Assembly: GCA_023428645.1 (NCBI GenBank)
Contig: JAEYXD010000083.1
Location: forward strand, 1-34,514
DNA from: Pseudomonadota bacterium
GTDB taxonomy: Bacteria; Pseudomonadota; Gammaproteobacteria; Steroidobacterales; Steroidobacteraceae
Reading direction: 5' to 3'
DNA length: 34,514 nt
In this document: piece by piece, positions 1 to 6,347 of the stretch
Layout of the letters: every line of letters begins with the position of its first letter
Position numbering within the stretch: the stretch's first letter is position 1
Notes under the pieces: model-generated
What the model saw: only the letters and a program-made list of their open reading frames with translations
Told to the model about the DNA's origin: nothing
Databases searched by the model: none
Program-made: the position numbers and the translations under genes

Positions 1-93
1 ATGCTGCGCAGTGCAAACCCGCGCAACGCGTGCGCGTGTTGCCGTGCGCAGCGTCGCCCCTGCCGCCCCCAAGGGGCTCCCGTTAACGAAGAG

Positions 94-282
94 ATGGAGA
101 CCGTCGAGATTACTGTCAGCTTCACCGCAGCCCAGGCGTGGCAGTTCGCTCAGTTCTTGAAGCGCGTCAGCTTCCGCGACTACCGCGACAACGCCACCTG
201 CGACGACGAGGCGCATCTCAAGCGCGATGCCGGCGAGTTCATCGGCGAGGCGCTCGCCGACAAGGTTACGCCCTGCAGTTAG
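94..282 (+). CDS. Small conserved protein of about 62 aa, function unknown
   Basis: The reading frame is open from the window edge, but the part before the ATG at 94 is Cys/Arg-rich and looks non-coding, so I start at METVEITVSF. From there the protein reads like a compact alpha/beta family: a VEITVSFT strand, a helix AAQAWQFAQFLKRV, then an acidic stretch DDEAHLKRDAGEFI and a final helix. It resembles small proteins of about 60 residues often found on plasmids and integrative elements (I think DUF7706, from memory). No catalytic motif or signal peptide is visible. No good Shine-Dalgarno lies at normal spacing, so the start is uncertain. It sits beside broken regulator genes and an IS, which fits an accessory element. 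Confidence 0.55.
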   Translation: METVEITVSFTAAQAWQFAQFLKRVSFRDYRDNATCDDEAHLKRDAGEFIGEALADKVTPCS

Positions 283-388
283 CCTTGCCAGAGGCCCGGC
301 TGCGCCGGCCCTCGCGCTTCGCGAGCGGCTAAATAGAAGACCGATGCAGGCTAGGCGCGCGGTGATCAACGGGCCACGATGTGGCCTG
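283..388. other. Non-coding spacer with a short perfect hairpin
   Basis: This stretch holds no convincing gene. A perfect hairpin CTCGCG-CTT-CGCGAG lies at 311-325, just after a weaker CCGGC/GCCGG stem. There is no U-run behind it, so it is at best a weak terminator or RNA-stabilising structure for the small gene upstream. Confidence 0.3.
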
Positions 389-640
389 TTACTTCTCGTC
401 GAAATCCGCGGTGAAGCCGATGCCGCGGCGCTTCGGTGCTGGCGGGTTCAGAAGCAATCTTGTCATCGGGCCGATTGAATCCGTTGTCGACCGATCAGCT
501 CCTCGATGGAAATCGAGAGCGCATCGGCGATGGCCGGCAACAGCGAGACCGGTACACGCCGACGGCCAACTCGTAGGAGGCGACCATCTGTCGGGTGAGA
601 TCGAGCATCTCGGCGACGCCGGTACATGTTGCTATGGGCG
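389..640 (-). pseudogene. Remnant of an XRE-family helix-turn-helix regulator
   Basis: Reading the minus strand, three different frames carry consecutive pieces of one protein. VAEMLDLTRQMVASYE (about 617-569) is the recognition-helix part of a Cro/C1-type HTH. GRRRVPVSLLPAIADAL followed by SISIEELIGRQ (about 568-480) is the usual continuation of these small repressors. A tail PAPKRRGIGFTADFDEK ends at a TAA at 389-391. The first half of the HTH domain is missing upstream, where the sequence changes abruptly near 630. At least two indels plus a truncation make a functional product unlikely. Intact relatives are small DNA-binding repressors of mobile elements or toxin-antitoxin loci. The tail assignment is less certain than the HTH part. 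Confidence 0.6.
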
Positions 641-902
641 GGGAACTCGTAGTGACATCTGAGGGCGATGTTGTTCAATACGATTTTGAGACAAGTGCCG
701 CGAGCGTTGCCGACAGTAAGTGGAGAACGCTTGCTTTGGCGCAGGCAGCTCGAAGGTTCCCCGAGTTGAAGGACTTGGCCCACCTCGACCGAGCAATGCC
801 GTAACCCGTGCCGACTGCGGAGGAAGCGGATGGATCCACGGAACCGATTGCTTCAAATGTTCTGGGACTGGCTGGATCGAGATCGCAGGCAAGCGTTCAT
901 AG
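634..902 (+). pseudogene. Frameshifted small zinc-ribbon-like hypothetical gene
   Basis: The first part, MGGELVVTSEGDVVQYDFE through ARRFPELKDL, runs in one frame to a stop at 802-804. The sequence then makes sense only in the next frame: PPRPSNAV, then ADCGGSGW and CFKCSGTGWIE, ending at 902. The second part has a DnaJ-like cysteine/glycine pattern (C-GGSGW, C-x2-C-SGTGW). The first cysteine of the expected first pair is an Arg (CGT, one change from TGT). The shift lies near 775-790. I infer a decayed small protein of about 88 residues with a treble-clef-like metal site. It abuts the XRE remnant on the opposite strand, and the junction at about 630 looks like a recombination breakpoint. Function unknown. 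Confidence 0.45.
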
Positions 903-975
903 AACGTTTACGTAGCAAGAAATGAATGCGTCTGGTTGAGATGGCCGCGCTCTCCGACCGCCCGTCACGCTAGAG

Positions 976-979
976 CGTA
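976..979. repeat. Target-site duplication CGTA, left copy
   Basis: CGTA occurs at 976-979 and again at 2167-2170 immediately outside the two IS ends. Four base pairs is the usual duplication length of the IS407 group of IS3. The right copy contains the A of the downstream ATG. Confidence 0.75.
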
Positions 980-1018
980 TGAAGCCTCCTCGCCGATTCG
1001 AGTCAGTTGGAGGTAGAG
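980..1018 (+). repeat. Left terminal inverted repeat of the IS3 element
   Basis: It starts TGAAGCCTCCTCG, a 13-bp exact match to the complement of the right end. After four mismatches it resumes with TTCGAGTCA, and later with GTAGAG. Confidence 0.85.
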
Positions 1019-1040
1019 TTTCCACCTGAAGGAGCTCTAC

Positions 1041-1307
1041 GTGAAGAAGTCGAAATTTTCCGAAGAACAAATCGTTCGAATCCTCAAAGAGGTCGAAGCC
1101 GGCGCGAAGGTCGCGGAGACCTGCCGCAAATACAAGATCTCCGAGCCAACCTATTACAACTGGAAGCAGAAGTATGCGGGCATGGAGGTCTCGCAGCTGC
1201 GGCGGCTGAAGGAGCTCGAGCACGAACATTCGCGACTGAAGAAGATGTACGCCGACCTCGCCCTTGAGCATCACGCCCTGAAGGACGTGGTCGCAAAAAA
1301 GCTCTGA
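1041..1307 (+). CDS. IS3-family transposase OrfA
   Basis: This 88-residue protein is the DNA-binding half of the transposase. It has an N-terminal HTH (KFSEEQIVRILKEVE to SEPTYYNWKQKY, residues 4-45) of the Tnp_1 type. A heptad-like leucine-rich segment (LRRLKELEHEHSRLKKMYADL) follows and should mediate multimerisation. I use the GTG at 1041 because AAGGAG (1029-1034) sits 6 nt upstream. The last codons run through A AAA AAG (1295-1301), the programmed -1 frameshift site that produces the OrfAB fusion. Full length for the family. Confidence 0.9.
   Translation: MKKSKFSEEQIVRILKEVEAGAKVAETCRKYKISEPTYYNWKQKYAGMEVSQLRRLKELEHEHSRLKKMYADLALEHHALKDVVAKKL
1295..1301 (+). promoter_or_regulatory. Programmed -1 ribosomal frameshift site (A6G)
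   Basis: A AAA AAG is in the OrfA frame two codons before its stop at 1305-1307. Slipping back one base enters the OrfB frame (GCT CTG AGC...). This is the known mechanism for IS3-family OrfAB transposase synthesis. Confidence 0.75.
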
Positions 1308-1321
1308 GCCAGGCCAAGCGC

Positions 1322-2143
1322 GTGGAGCTGAGCCTGGCAATGAAACGAGAACACGGGTTGAGCATGCGCCGGGCCTGTCGCGTGCTCGGCCTATCGACCT
1401 CGGCGCCGTACTACGAACCCCGAGGCCGCAATGATGCGCCGGTGATCGAAGCGGTTTCTGCGCACGTCGCGGACAACCCCGGTCATGGCTTCGGGTTGAT
1501 GTACGACTGCTTCCGTGCCGATCGGCGGCCGTGGGGCAAGAGCTGGCTGTGGCGCGTGTACACGCAGCTCAAGCTCATTCTGCCGCGACGTGGCAAGCGC
1601 CGACTGCCGGCCCGCATCGCGCAGCCGCTTGCGATCGCACAGCATTTGAACCAAACGTGGTCGGCGGACTTCATGGCCGATGCGCTGTGGAGCGGACGGC
1701 GGTTTCGCACCTTCAACGTCATCGACGACTGCAGCCGCGAGGCGCTTCGCATCGAGATCGATACAAGCTTGCCTGCGGCGCGCGTGGTCCGTGCACTGAA
1801 CGAGCTGATCGAAGTACGCGGCAAACCCAAACGTCTGCGGCTGGACAACGGCCCCGAATTTATCAGCAACGCGCTCGCGCAGTGGGCGGCAGAACACGGG
1901 ATCGAACTGTGCTTCATCCAGCCGGGCAAGCCGACGCAGAACGCGCTCATCGAACGGTTCAATCGCACGATGCGTACCGAAGTGCTCGATCGGTATGTGT
2001 TCAATAGCATGAGCGAAGTGCGGCAGATGATCGAGGACTGGCGCCATCGTTACAACCACCACCGTCCTCACAGCGCGCTCGGCGGTGTTCCACCTGCCAA
2101 GTACGCCATGGCACACTCAACCCAATCCTCTACTTCTGAATGA
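1322..2143 (+). CDS. IS3-family transposase OrfB (DDE integrase core)
   Basis: The 273-residue frame (GTG at 1322) is open further upstream through the frameshift site, so the natural product is probably the OrfAB fusion rather than free OrfB. An HTH_21-type region (residues 30-90) precedes the rve integrase fold. The catalytic triad is visible as D116 (WSADFM), D175 (RLDNGPEF) and E211 (NALIERFNRT), with 35 residues between the second D and the E, as expected for IS3. The C-terminus has the typical YNHHRPHSALGG motif. The stop codon lies inside the right inverted repeat. No inactivating change is seen. Confidence 0.92.
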   Translation: MELSLAMKREHGLSMRRACRVLGLSTSAPYYEPRGRNDAPVIEAVSAHVADNPGHGFGLMYDCFRADRRPWGKSWLWRVYTQLKLILPRRGKRRLPARIAQPLAIAQHLNQTWSADFMADALWSGRRFRTFNVIDDCSREALRIEIDTSLPAARVVRALNELIEVRGKPKRLRLDNGPEFISNALAQWAAEHGIELCFIQPGKPTQNALIERFNRTMRTEVLDRYVFNSMSEVRQMIEDWRHRYNHHRPHSALGGVPPAKYAMAHSTQSSTSE

Positions 2144-2166
2144 CTCGAAGAAACGAGGAGGCTTCA
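2128..2166 (-). repeat. Right terminal inverted repeat of the IS3 element
   Basis: Its complement reads TGAAGCCTCCTCG, then four differing bases, then TTCGAGTCA, matching the left end. It overlaps the OrfB stop and contains a Shine-Dalgarno-like GAGGAGG on the plus strand. Confidence 0.85.
2155..2161 (+). promoter_or_regulatory. Shine-Dalgarno supplied by the IS end
   Basis: GAGGAGG lies 8 nt before the ATG at 2170 of the secreted hypothetical gene. It is part of the IS right inverted repeat. The sequence originally upstream of that ATG (left flank, ...GCTAGAGCGT) has no comparable site, so the insertion may have given the gene a new ribosome binding site and put it downstream of transposase transcription. 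Confidence 0.55.
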
Positions 2167-2169
2167 CGT

Positions 2170-2604
2170 ATGCAGAGACTTTATTGCTTCTTGTTGTTCT
2201 TGATTCCGCTGAGCGCGGGCGCCGCTGAACAACTTGCGTGTCCGGCGCTAATAGAGGAACGATTTACCGAAGCGGAAATCGAGGCGCTCCGAAAAGGCGA
2301 TTCTTCGTTCAATGCTCTGGTTCGCGAAGCTCTTGCATACAAGCAGAAGCTGCACGAGGAAATAGATCAGCAGTTTCGCGCCGCTGACTTCGATCGCGCT
2401 GAGAAAATAGATTGGGAGCAAGCAAAACGCCTGATCCTGAACGGCCTTGTGGTGCTGACCGTACAGAGTCACAAACGCAATGTGTTGCTCGTTACTAGAT
2501 CGGGCTCTGTGTACGAAAGCACCGAGACACAGCTTGACGAAGTCGATGCGATCGTCCGTAAAGTCGATCCGTGCGGTATCTTGATCAAATCCATCACCGA
2601 GTAG
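2170..2604 (+). CDS. Secreted hypothetical protein, 144 aa
   Basis: I take the ATG at 2170 because it is followed directly by a classical signal peptide (MQRLYCFLLFLIPLSAGAAE, likely cleaved after AGA or GAA). The mature protein is charged and mostly helical. A central segment KLHEEIDQQFRAADFDRAEK precedes a hydrophobic strand LNGLVVLTV and a C-terminal alpha/beta part with DPCGILIKS. Two cysteines (CPAL near the N-terminus, DPCG near the C-terminus) could form a disulfide in the periplasm. I do not recognise the family. The upstream in-frame ATG at 2140 lies inside the IS and is not ancestral. Base composition looks lower in GC than the metabolic genes further on, in keeping with transfer. 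Confidence 0.7.
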   Translation: MQRLYCFLLFLIPLSAGAAEQLACPALIEERFTEAEIEALRKGDSSFNALVREALAYKQKLHEEIDQQFRAADFDRAEKIDWEQAKRLILNGLVVLTVQSHKRNVLLVTRSGSVYESTETQLDEVDAIVRKVDPCGILIKSITE

Positions 2605-2741
2605 GCGCTGACAACGCATTCCAGCGCGCGGCGCTTCCTTCAGTTCGGTATACACCCCGAACAAACAGGTCAAATTGCTGCACGCGGCGCGCGAAGACGC
2701 ACGCAGCTTAACAACAGCGCTACGCTCTTGGAGGCCGGTGC

Positions 2742-3104
2742 ATGGAGGCATATGCTCGGGCCATGAACGCAGACTTTCGCAAGCTCCCGCTGGAGGAGCG
2801 TATCCGCATGGTCGAGGACTTGTTGGATAGCATCGCCGCGGACCAGAGTCTGTTTCCCTTTACGCCCGAACAGCGCGGCGAGTTGGATCGCCGCTTGGAC
2901 GCCCATGAGGCGGAGGCGAGTCGGTCGGCTGACGACGCCATTGCGGACATAAGAAAGACTATGAATCGGATGGTCCGGCTCAGGGAGGAGAGCTGCTTCA
3001 TTCCGAACTTTCGCACGCCGCCCGTGATCGGCTCGCAAAGTCGCCTCGCCTTTGTTCGCGGCTCAAACGCAACATCGAACGTTGCTATAGGACTGATGCA
3101 ATGA
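2742..3104 (+). CDS. Addiction-module antitoxin-like protein with atypical C-terminus
   Basis: Residues 8 to about 75 (MNADFRKLPLEERIRMVEDL, then DSIAADQSLFPFTPEQRGEL and LDRRLDAHEAE) match the short antitoxin family paired with RelE/ParE toxins. The usual ending ADDAIADIRK is present, but instead of stopping soon after, as family members do, the frame continues for about 40 unrelated residues. GGAGG at 2730-2734 sits 7 nt before the ATG at 2742; an internal ATG at 2763 is the family-like start. The last codon overlaps the next gene (ATGA, 3101-3104). No toxin is visible downstream, where a cupin gene occupies the toxin position. It may be an orphan antitoxin that lost its partner by deletion. 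Confidence 0.65.
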   Translation: MEAYARAMNADFRKLPLEERIRMVEDLLDSIAADQSLFPFTPEQRGELDRRLDAHEAEASRSADDAIADIRKTMNRMVRLREESCFIPNFRTPPVIGSQSRLAFVRGSNATSNVAIGLMQ

Positions 3105-3466
3105 AATCCGTAGACGTGATCCTCAAGCGCTTCGAGTCACCCGATGAGACGCGAATGCTCGTAAAGGGCAAGTTCGATATCGTGAGGTTGGGTGGCATGA
3201 CGATCGGTCGGGCGACGTACGAGCCGGGCTGGAGATGGAGTGAGCATGTCGGCCCAGCCGTTGGCGCCGCGCGCTGTTCCGTGGAACACGTCGGCATGGT
3301 CCTGTCCGGCTCGGCAACGGCCGCGTTCGATGACGGCACGGTCATCGAAATGAAGGCCGGCGAGCTTTTCTACATCCCGCCGACGCCGCACGACAGCTGG
3401 GTCGTCGGCAGTCATCCTTATGTGTCACTGCACTTTCTCGGCGCGGACCACTACGCGCAGCGGTGA
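3101..3466 (+). CDS. Cupin-domain protein
   Basis: A 121-residue single-domain cupin. Strand-rich sequence includes GRATYEPGWRWSEHVGP (first cupin motif region with W and H), EHVGMVLSGSATAAFDDG and AGELFYIPPTPHDSWVVG (second motif with P-x-x-P-H-D). The His residues could bind a metal, but not all canonical ligands of an enzyme-type cupin are evident, so a small-molecule binding or detoxifying role cannot be specified. There is no signal peptide, so it is cytoplasmic. The ATG overlaps the stop of the antitoxin-like gene by 4 bp, implying translational coupling. Confidence 0.8.
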   Translation: MKSVDVILKRFESPDETRMLVKGKFDIVRLGGMTIGRATYEPGWRWSEHVGPAVGAARCSVEHVGMVLSGSATAAFDDGTVIEMKAGELFYIPPTPHDSWVVGSHPYVSLHFLGADHYAQR

Positions 3467-3583
3467 TACTCAAACGATGGGTTGCTGCGCGACGCGTAAA
3501 TCGCGCGCGCGTGAGCATAAACACTCGGGGAATACAAAGGCTCCGCGCAGGTTCGCAACGGCTTTGGTGCTCATCAGGTTTGC

Positions 3584-3967
3584 GTGTCCACTTCTGGAAC
3601 GGTTCGCGTGCTTGCCGTGTCCGCCAAGGCAACTGGGCATGGAAGTTCCGTCAATGGCGGGGAATTCCTGATGCTTGCCTTGGCGACTTGCTACTGCAAC
3701 GACCTGTACCGCGAGGCTGAACGGTTGGGCATACCCTGCACAGGGTGCGAGGTTGTTGCGAAAGGCCAGTTCAACGGCGTTGGATTGGCGGCCGAAGCCG
3801 TCACGTACGCGGCTCGCGTTGATTCATCCGCCTCCGCTGAGGATCTCGAGCGCCTCTTGCGCGAGACCGATCGACTCGCGGAGATCCACAACACACTGAG
3901 GGCGGGATGCTCGGTGCAGCGCGTCGCATGGGATGAATTCAACTCGATGGCGTCCACTCAACAGTGA
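3584..3967 (+). CDS. OsmC/Ohr-family protein, probably 5'-frameshifted
   Basis: GTVRVLAVSAKATGHGSSV, then NGGEFLMLALATCYCNDLYR and an RVDSSASAEDLERLLRETDR helix, are diagnostic of the OsmC fold, which reduces organic peroxides with cysteine thiols (Cys in ATCYCND). The GTG at 3584 has no Shine-Dalgarno and removes the first strand. In the same frame, upstream codons 3521-3583 read TLGEYKGSAQVRNGFGAHQV, clearly part of the protein, but a TAA at 3518-3520 closes it. A GTG at 3511 in the neighbouring frame gives VSI, so one extra base near 3518-3521 would explain the break. It is either a pseudogene, a true short version, or an assembly error. Confidence 0.7.
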   Translation: MSTSGTVRVLAVSAKATGHGSSVNGGEFLMLALATCYCNDLYREAERLGIPCTGCEVVAKGQFNGVGLAAEAVTYAARVDSSASAEDLERLLRETDRLAEIHNTLRAGCSVQRVAWDEFNSMASTQQ

Positions 3968-4125
3968 CCCAATACCGGTGCTCACGCCGGCCCGCGTGCG
4001 AGAATCGCCGCGACGGTGACCGGGTCGGGCGCGAGGAGCAACCGAACACGGCATCATACTTTCGATCGCGATGACGCCCGGGCCCGATGCGCGGAGCAAG
4101 CGACGCGTTCTCGAGGAGGAGATCC

Positions 4126-5193
4126 ATGGCTAGTGCGCTTCCATCGCTCGAGCGGGGCGGCATTCCACACGAAGTCTTCGATGCACGAGCGCTGCCGCGC
4201 AGCGAGCGCTTCGACGTGTGGCGACACAGCGTGCTGCCGTTGTTCGAACCGGATCTGGAACAGGAACCCTCGGAAGGGTTCTTCGCGCGAGTGGACGGCT
4301 TCAACCTTCGACGCGTGTTCTTTTCCCGCAGCGAGTTTTCCGCGCAGCGATACCTGCGTCGACGCGAACACAGTGCTGACGGAAGCGCGGATCATCTCCT
4401 GGCGCAGCTCTACGTGAGCGGCGGCTACGTGGGTCATAACGGCGGGCGCATGATGCGGGTGCAGGCGGGAGACATCAGTCTGCTGGACCTGGGCCACGCG
4501 CTGGAGACGCGCACGGAAGCATCGAGCACGCTGACACTCGTGGTGCCCCGCGATGTGATGTTCTCATTCGTACGGCCCGAGCAGTTGCGCCCTGGTTGCA
4601 CGATTTCAGGCACTTCCGCGCTGGGCGAAATTCTCGGTCGCCATTTTCTGAGTGTCTGGCACGGCCTTCATTCCGCGGCCGCCGAAGAAGCAGAGACGAT
4701 CTGCAATGCCCTGGTCGGTACGGTGGCCGGGGCCTTTGCCAGCCAGCAGCAATCCACGCCTGGACCAGTATGGGATTCAGCGCCTACCCATGGGCTCGAG
4801 GCCATCTGCGACTACATCGAGCGCCATCTGTCCTCGAGCGAACTCACGACGGCACATCTGTGCCGCCGCTTCGCCTGCTCGCGGGCACAGTTGTATCGGC
4901 TGTTCCAGCCGCTCAGCGGTGTCGCCGCCTACATCCGGCAGGCGCGGCTGCGGCGCTGCTATCGCGAACTCCGCGAATCGAACACGAACGCGCGCAGCAT
5001 CGTCGAGGTCTCTATGCGTTGGGGTTTCAATAGTCACAGCCACTTCTGCAGGCTCTTTCGCCAGAGCTTTGGCATTACGCCCACGCAAGCCATCGAGCAG
5101 GAGCGCGCGCGCCGTGATGCGCGGGCAGCAACCACGCGACACTCACGCGCGGATCGTCCGGCCTTTCACCACTGGATTCGTCAGCTCGGATGA
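4126..5193 (+). CDS. AraC-family transcriptional regulator, 355 aa
   Basis: I start at the ATG at 4126 because GAGGAGG (4113-4119) lies 6 nt upstream. The N-terminal 200 residues form a cupin-like sensor of the AraC_binding_2 type (DVWRHSVLPLFEPDLE, then AGDISLLDLGHALETRTEAS). The C-terminal 100 residues are the double-HTH DNA-binding domain: LTTAHLCRRFACSRAQLYRL and SIVEVSMRWGFNSHSHFCRL followed by FRQSFGITPTQA. The effector is unknown. A polar Arg-rich tail of about 30 residues follows the second HTH. The downstream lipoprotein and hydrolase genes are on the same strand and are possible targets, but no operator was identified. Confidence 0.88.
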   Translation: MASALPSLERGGIPHEVFDARALPRSERFDVWRHSVLPLFEPDLEQEPSEGFFARVDGFNLRRVFFSRSEFSAQRYLRRREHSADGSADHLLAQLYVSGGYVGHNGGRMMRVQAGDISLLDLGHALETRTEASSTLTLVVPRDVMFSFVRPEQLRPGCTISGTSALGEILGRHFLSVWHGLHSAAAEEAETICNALVGTVAGAFASQQQSTPGPVWDSAPTHGLEAICDYIERHLSSSELTTAHLCRRFACSRAQLYRLFQPLSGVAAYIRQARLRRCYRELRESNTNARSIVEVSMRWGFNSHSHFCRLFRQSFGITPTQAIEQERARRDARAATTRHSRADRPAFHHWIRQLG

Positions 5194-5238
5194 AGCGGTC
5201 GACGGTCTTGCCTCAGCGGCCTCGAATGAATTGACGAT

Positions 5239-5676
5239 ATGTCTCACATACGCCGCCTTCTCGATGAGATCACGACATCAACGGTACTTCTGCTCTTGCT
5301 GCTGCCGCTGGTTGGGTGTGGCCAGTCGACGATCAGCGCGGAGATTTCGCGGCAGGCAGCCAGCGGCGACGGTCGTTTGAATCTCACGACGGTGGGCGGA
5401 AGGAGCTGGGACCGCCTGTGCTTTCTCGGTCCGTACACCACGAACGCCTTCGCCGAGCAGACGCTCGGCTTTCCATGGGACGCCGAAGCTCGGACAGCGA
5501 TCGAATTGTCAGACGCCATCAACGTATTGGTCTTCGTCGCGGGACGCGAAGTCGTGGTGTACACGGAGCATTCGCGCCAGCAAGATTTCGCGCGGCTCAA
5601 CGGGAAGTGCTTCGCCCGCAGCGAGGCAAAGTTCGTGAAGCAAGCAGGTGGCTATGTGCGACTTGGAGCCGAATAG
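5239..5676 (+). CDS. Putative lipoprotein, 145 aa
   Basis: The N-terminus has a basic start, a Leu-rich core (TVLLLLLLPLVG) and a lipobox LVGC ending at Cys27, so it should be lipidated. The mature part is small and strand-rich, with RLCFLGPYTTNAFAEQTLGF and NVLVFVAGREVVVYTEHSRQ. Two cysteines (RLCF, GKCF) may pair. I do not recognise a named family. It resembles small envelope lipoproteins of unknown function in proteobacteria. It lies 45 bp after the AraC gene. Confidence 0.7.
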   Translation: MSHIRRLLDEITTSTVLLLLLLPLVGCGQSTISAEISRQAASGDGRLNLTTVGGRSWDRLCFLGPYTTNAFAEQTLGFPWDAEARTAIELSDAINVLVFVAGREVVVYTEHSRQQDFARLNGKCFARSEAKFVKQAGGYVRLGAE

Positions 5677-5730
5677 CCCATTCAGGCGGCGTACGCGCGT
5701 GTGGTGGACGACGGCATCGGAAGACTGCGC

Positions 5731-6297
5731 ATGAGAAACGAACGACCAACGCTCATCATCGTCGACATGCAGCAGGGCATGGCGTCACCGGCTGCAGGGC
5801 CGCGTAACAATCCGAACGCCGAGCAGAACATCGCGCGACTGCTGACCGCCTGGCGAGAAGCGGCAGCCCCTCTGGTTCACGTTCGCCATATTTCGCGCAC
5901 GGTGGGCTCGCCGTTCTGGCCCGGACAGCCGGGCGTGGAGTTCCAACCATCGCTCGCCCCTGCGCGCGGCGAACACGTTGTCGAGAAGAATGTCCCGGAT
6001 GCATTCATCAATACGGGCCTGGAGCGGTGGCTTCGCGTCCGGGACCTCCGGAAATTGGCGATCGTTGGCGTCAGCACCAACAACTCGGTCGAATCGACCG
6101 CCCGCACGGCAGGAAATCTTGGCTTCGATACGTGCGTCGTCGCGGACGCGACCTTTGCGTTCGCGAAAACCGATTACTCGGGCCAGCATCGGTCCGCGGA
6201 TGAGGTGCACGCCATGGCGCTTGCGAACCTCGACGGCGAATACGCAAGCGTCGTAACGACCGACGCTCTTTGCAACGTTCTAGCGATGCGCCGCTAG
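5731..6297 (+). CDS. Isochorismatase-fold cysteine-hydrolase family protein with Ser at the Cys position
   Basis: The ATG at 5731 gives MRNERPTLIIVDMQ, the usual family start. D12 (IIVDMQ) and K86 (VVEKNVPDAF) of the expected catalytic triad are present. At the third position, where nicotinamidase-type enzymes have G-x-x-T-N-x-C-V, this protein has GVSTNNSVEST with Ser119. True isochorismatases also lack the cysteine, and some relatives read NNSV, so this may be a non-thiol hydrolase. The substrate is unknown. A GTG at 5701 would add 10 residues. It stands at the end of the plus-strand group and faces the convergent SDR gene. Confidence 0.85.
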   Translation: MRNERPTLIIVDMQQGMASPAAGPRNNPNAEQNIARLLTAWREAAAPLVHVRHISRTVGSPFWPGQPGVEFQPSLAPARGEHVVEKNVPDAFINTGLERWLRVRDLRKLAIVGVSTNNSVESTARTAGNLGFDTCVVADATFAFAKTDYSGQHRSADEVHAMALANLDGEYASVVTTDALCNVLAMRR

Positions 6298-6347
6298 CGA
6301 CCGGACTCAGGCGCTGCCTCACCCCACCTTCTGAGGATGCGCCGCGC

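Larger units (their letters stand above)
980..2166 (+). mobile_element. Complete IS3-family insertion sequence, 1187 bp
   Basis: The element begins with TG and ends with CA. It is bounded by 39-bp imperfect inverted repeats (31 of 39 positions match by eye) and flanked by a 4-bp direct repeat CGTA. It encodes the two-ORF IS3 arrangement: orfA with an HTH and leucine-zipper region, and orfB with a DDE integrase core, joined by an A6G slippery sequence. The 4-bp duplication and the OrfA sequence type fit the IS407 group, but I cannot assign the exact name without a search. All key parts look intact, so the copy may be active. It inserted exactly at the start codon of the gene at 2170. Confidence 0.9.

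Noticed and set aside
2605..2741. attC-like (integron cassette) site after the secreted hypothetical gene
   Set aside because: AACGCATTCCAGC and a later GCTTAAC...GCGCTACG resemble attC halves, but the outer R boxes do not match GTTRRRY/RYYYAAC and the arms do not pair.
3454..3491. Terminator after the cupin gene (CGCGCAGC ... GCTGCGCG)
   Set aside because: The 22-nt loop is long and there is no U-run.
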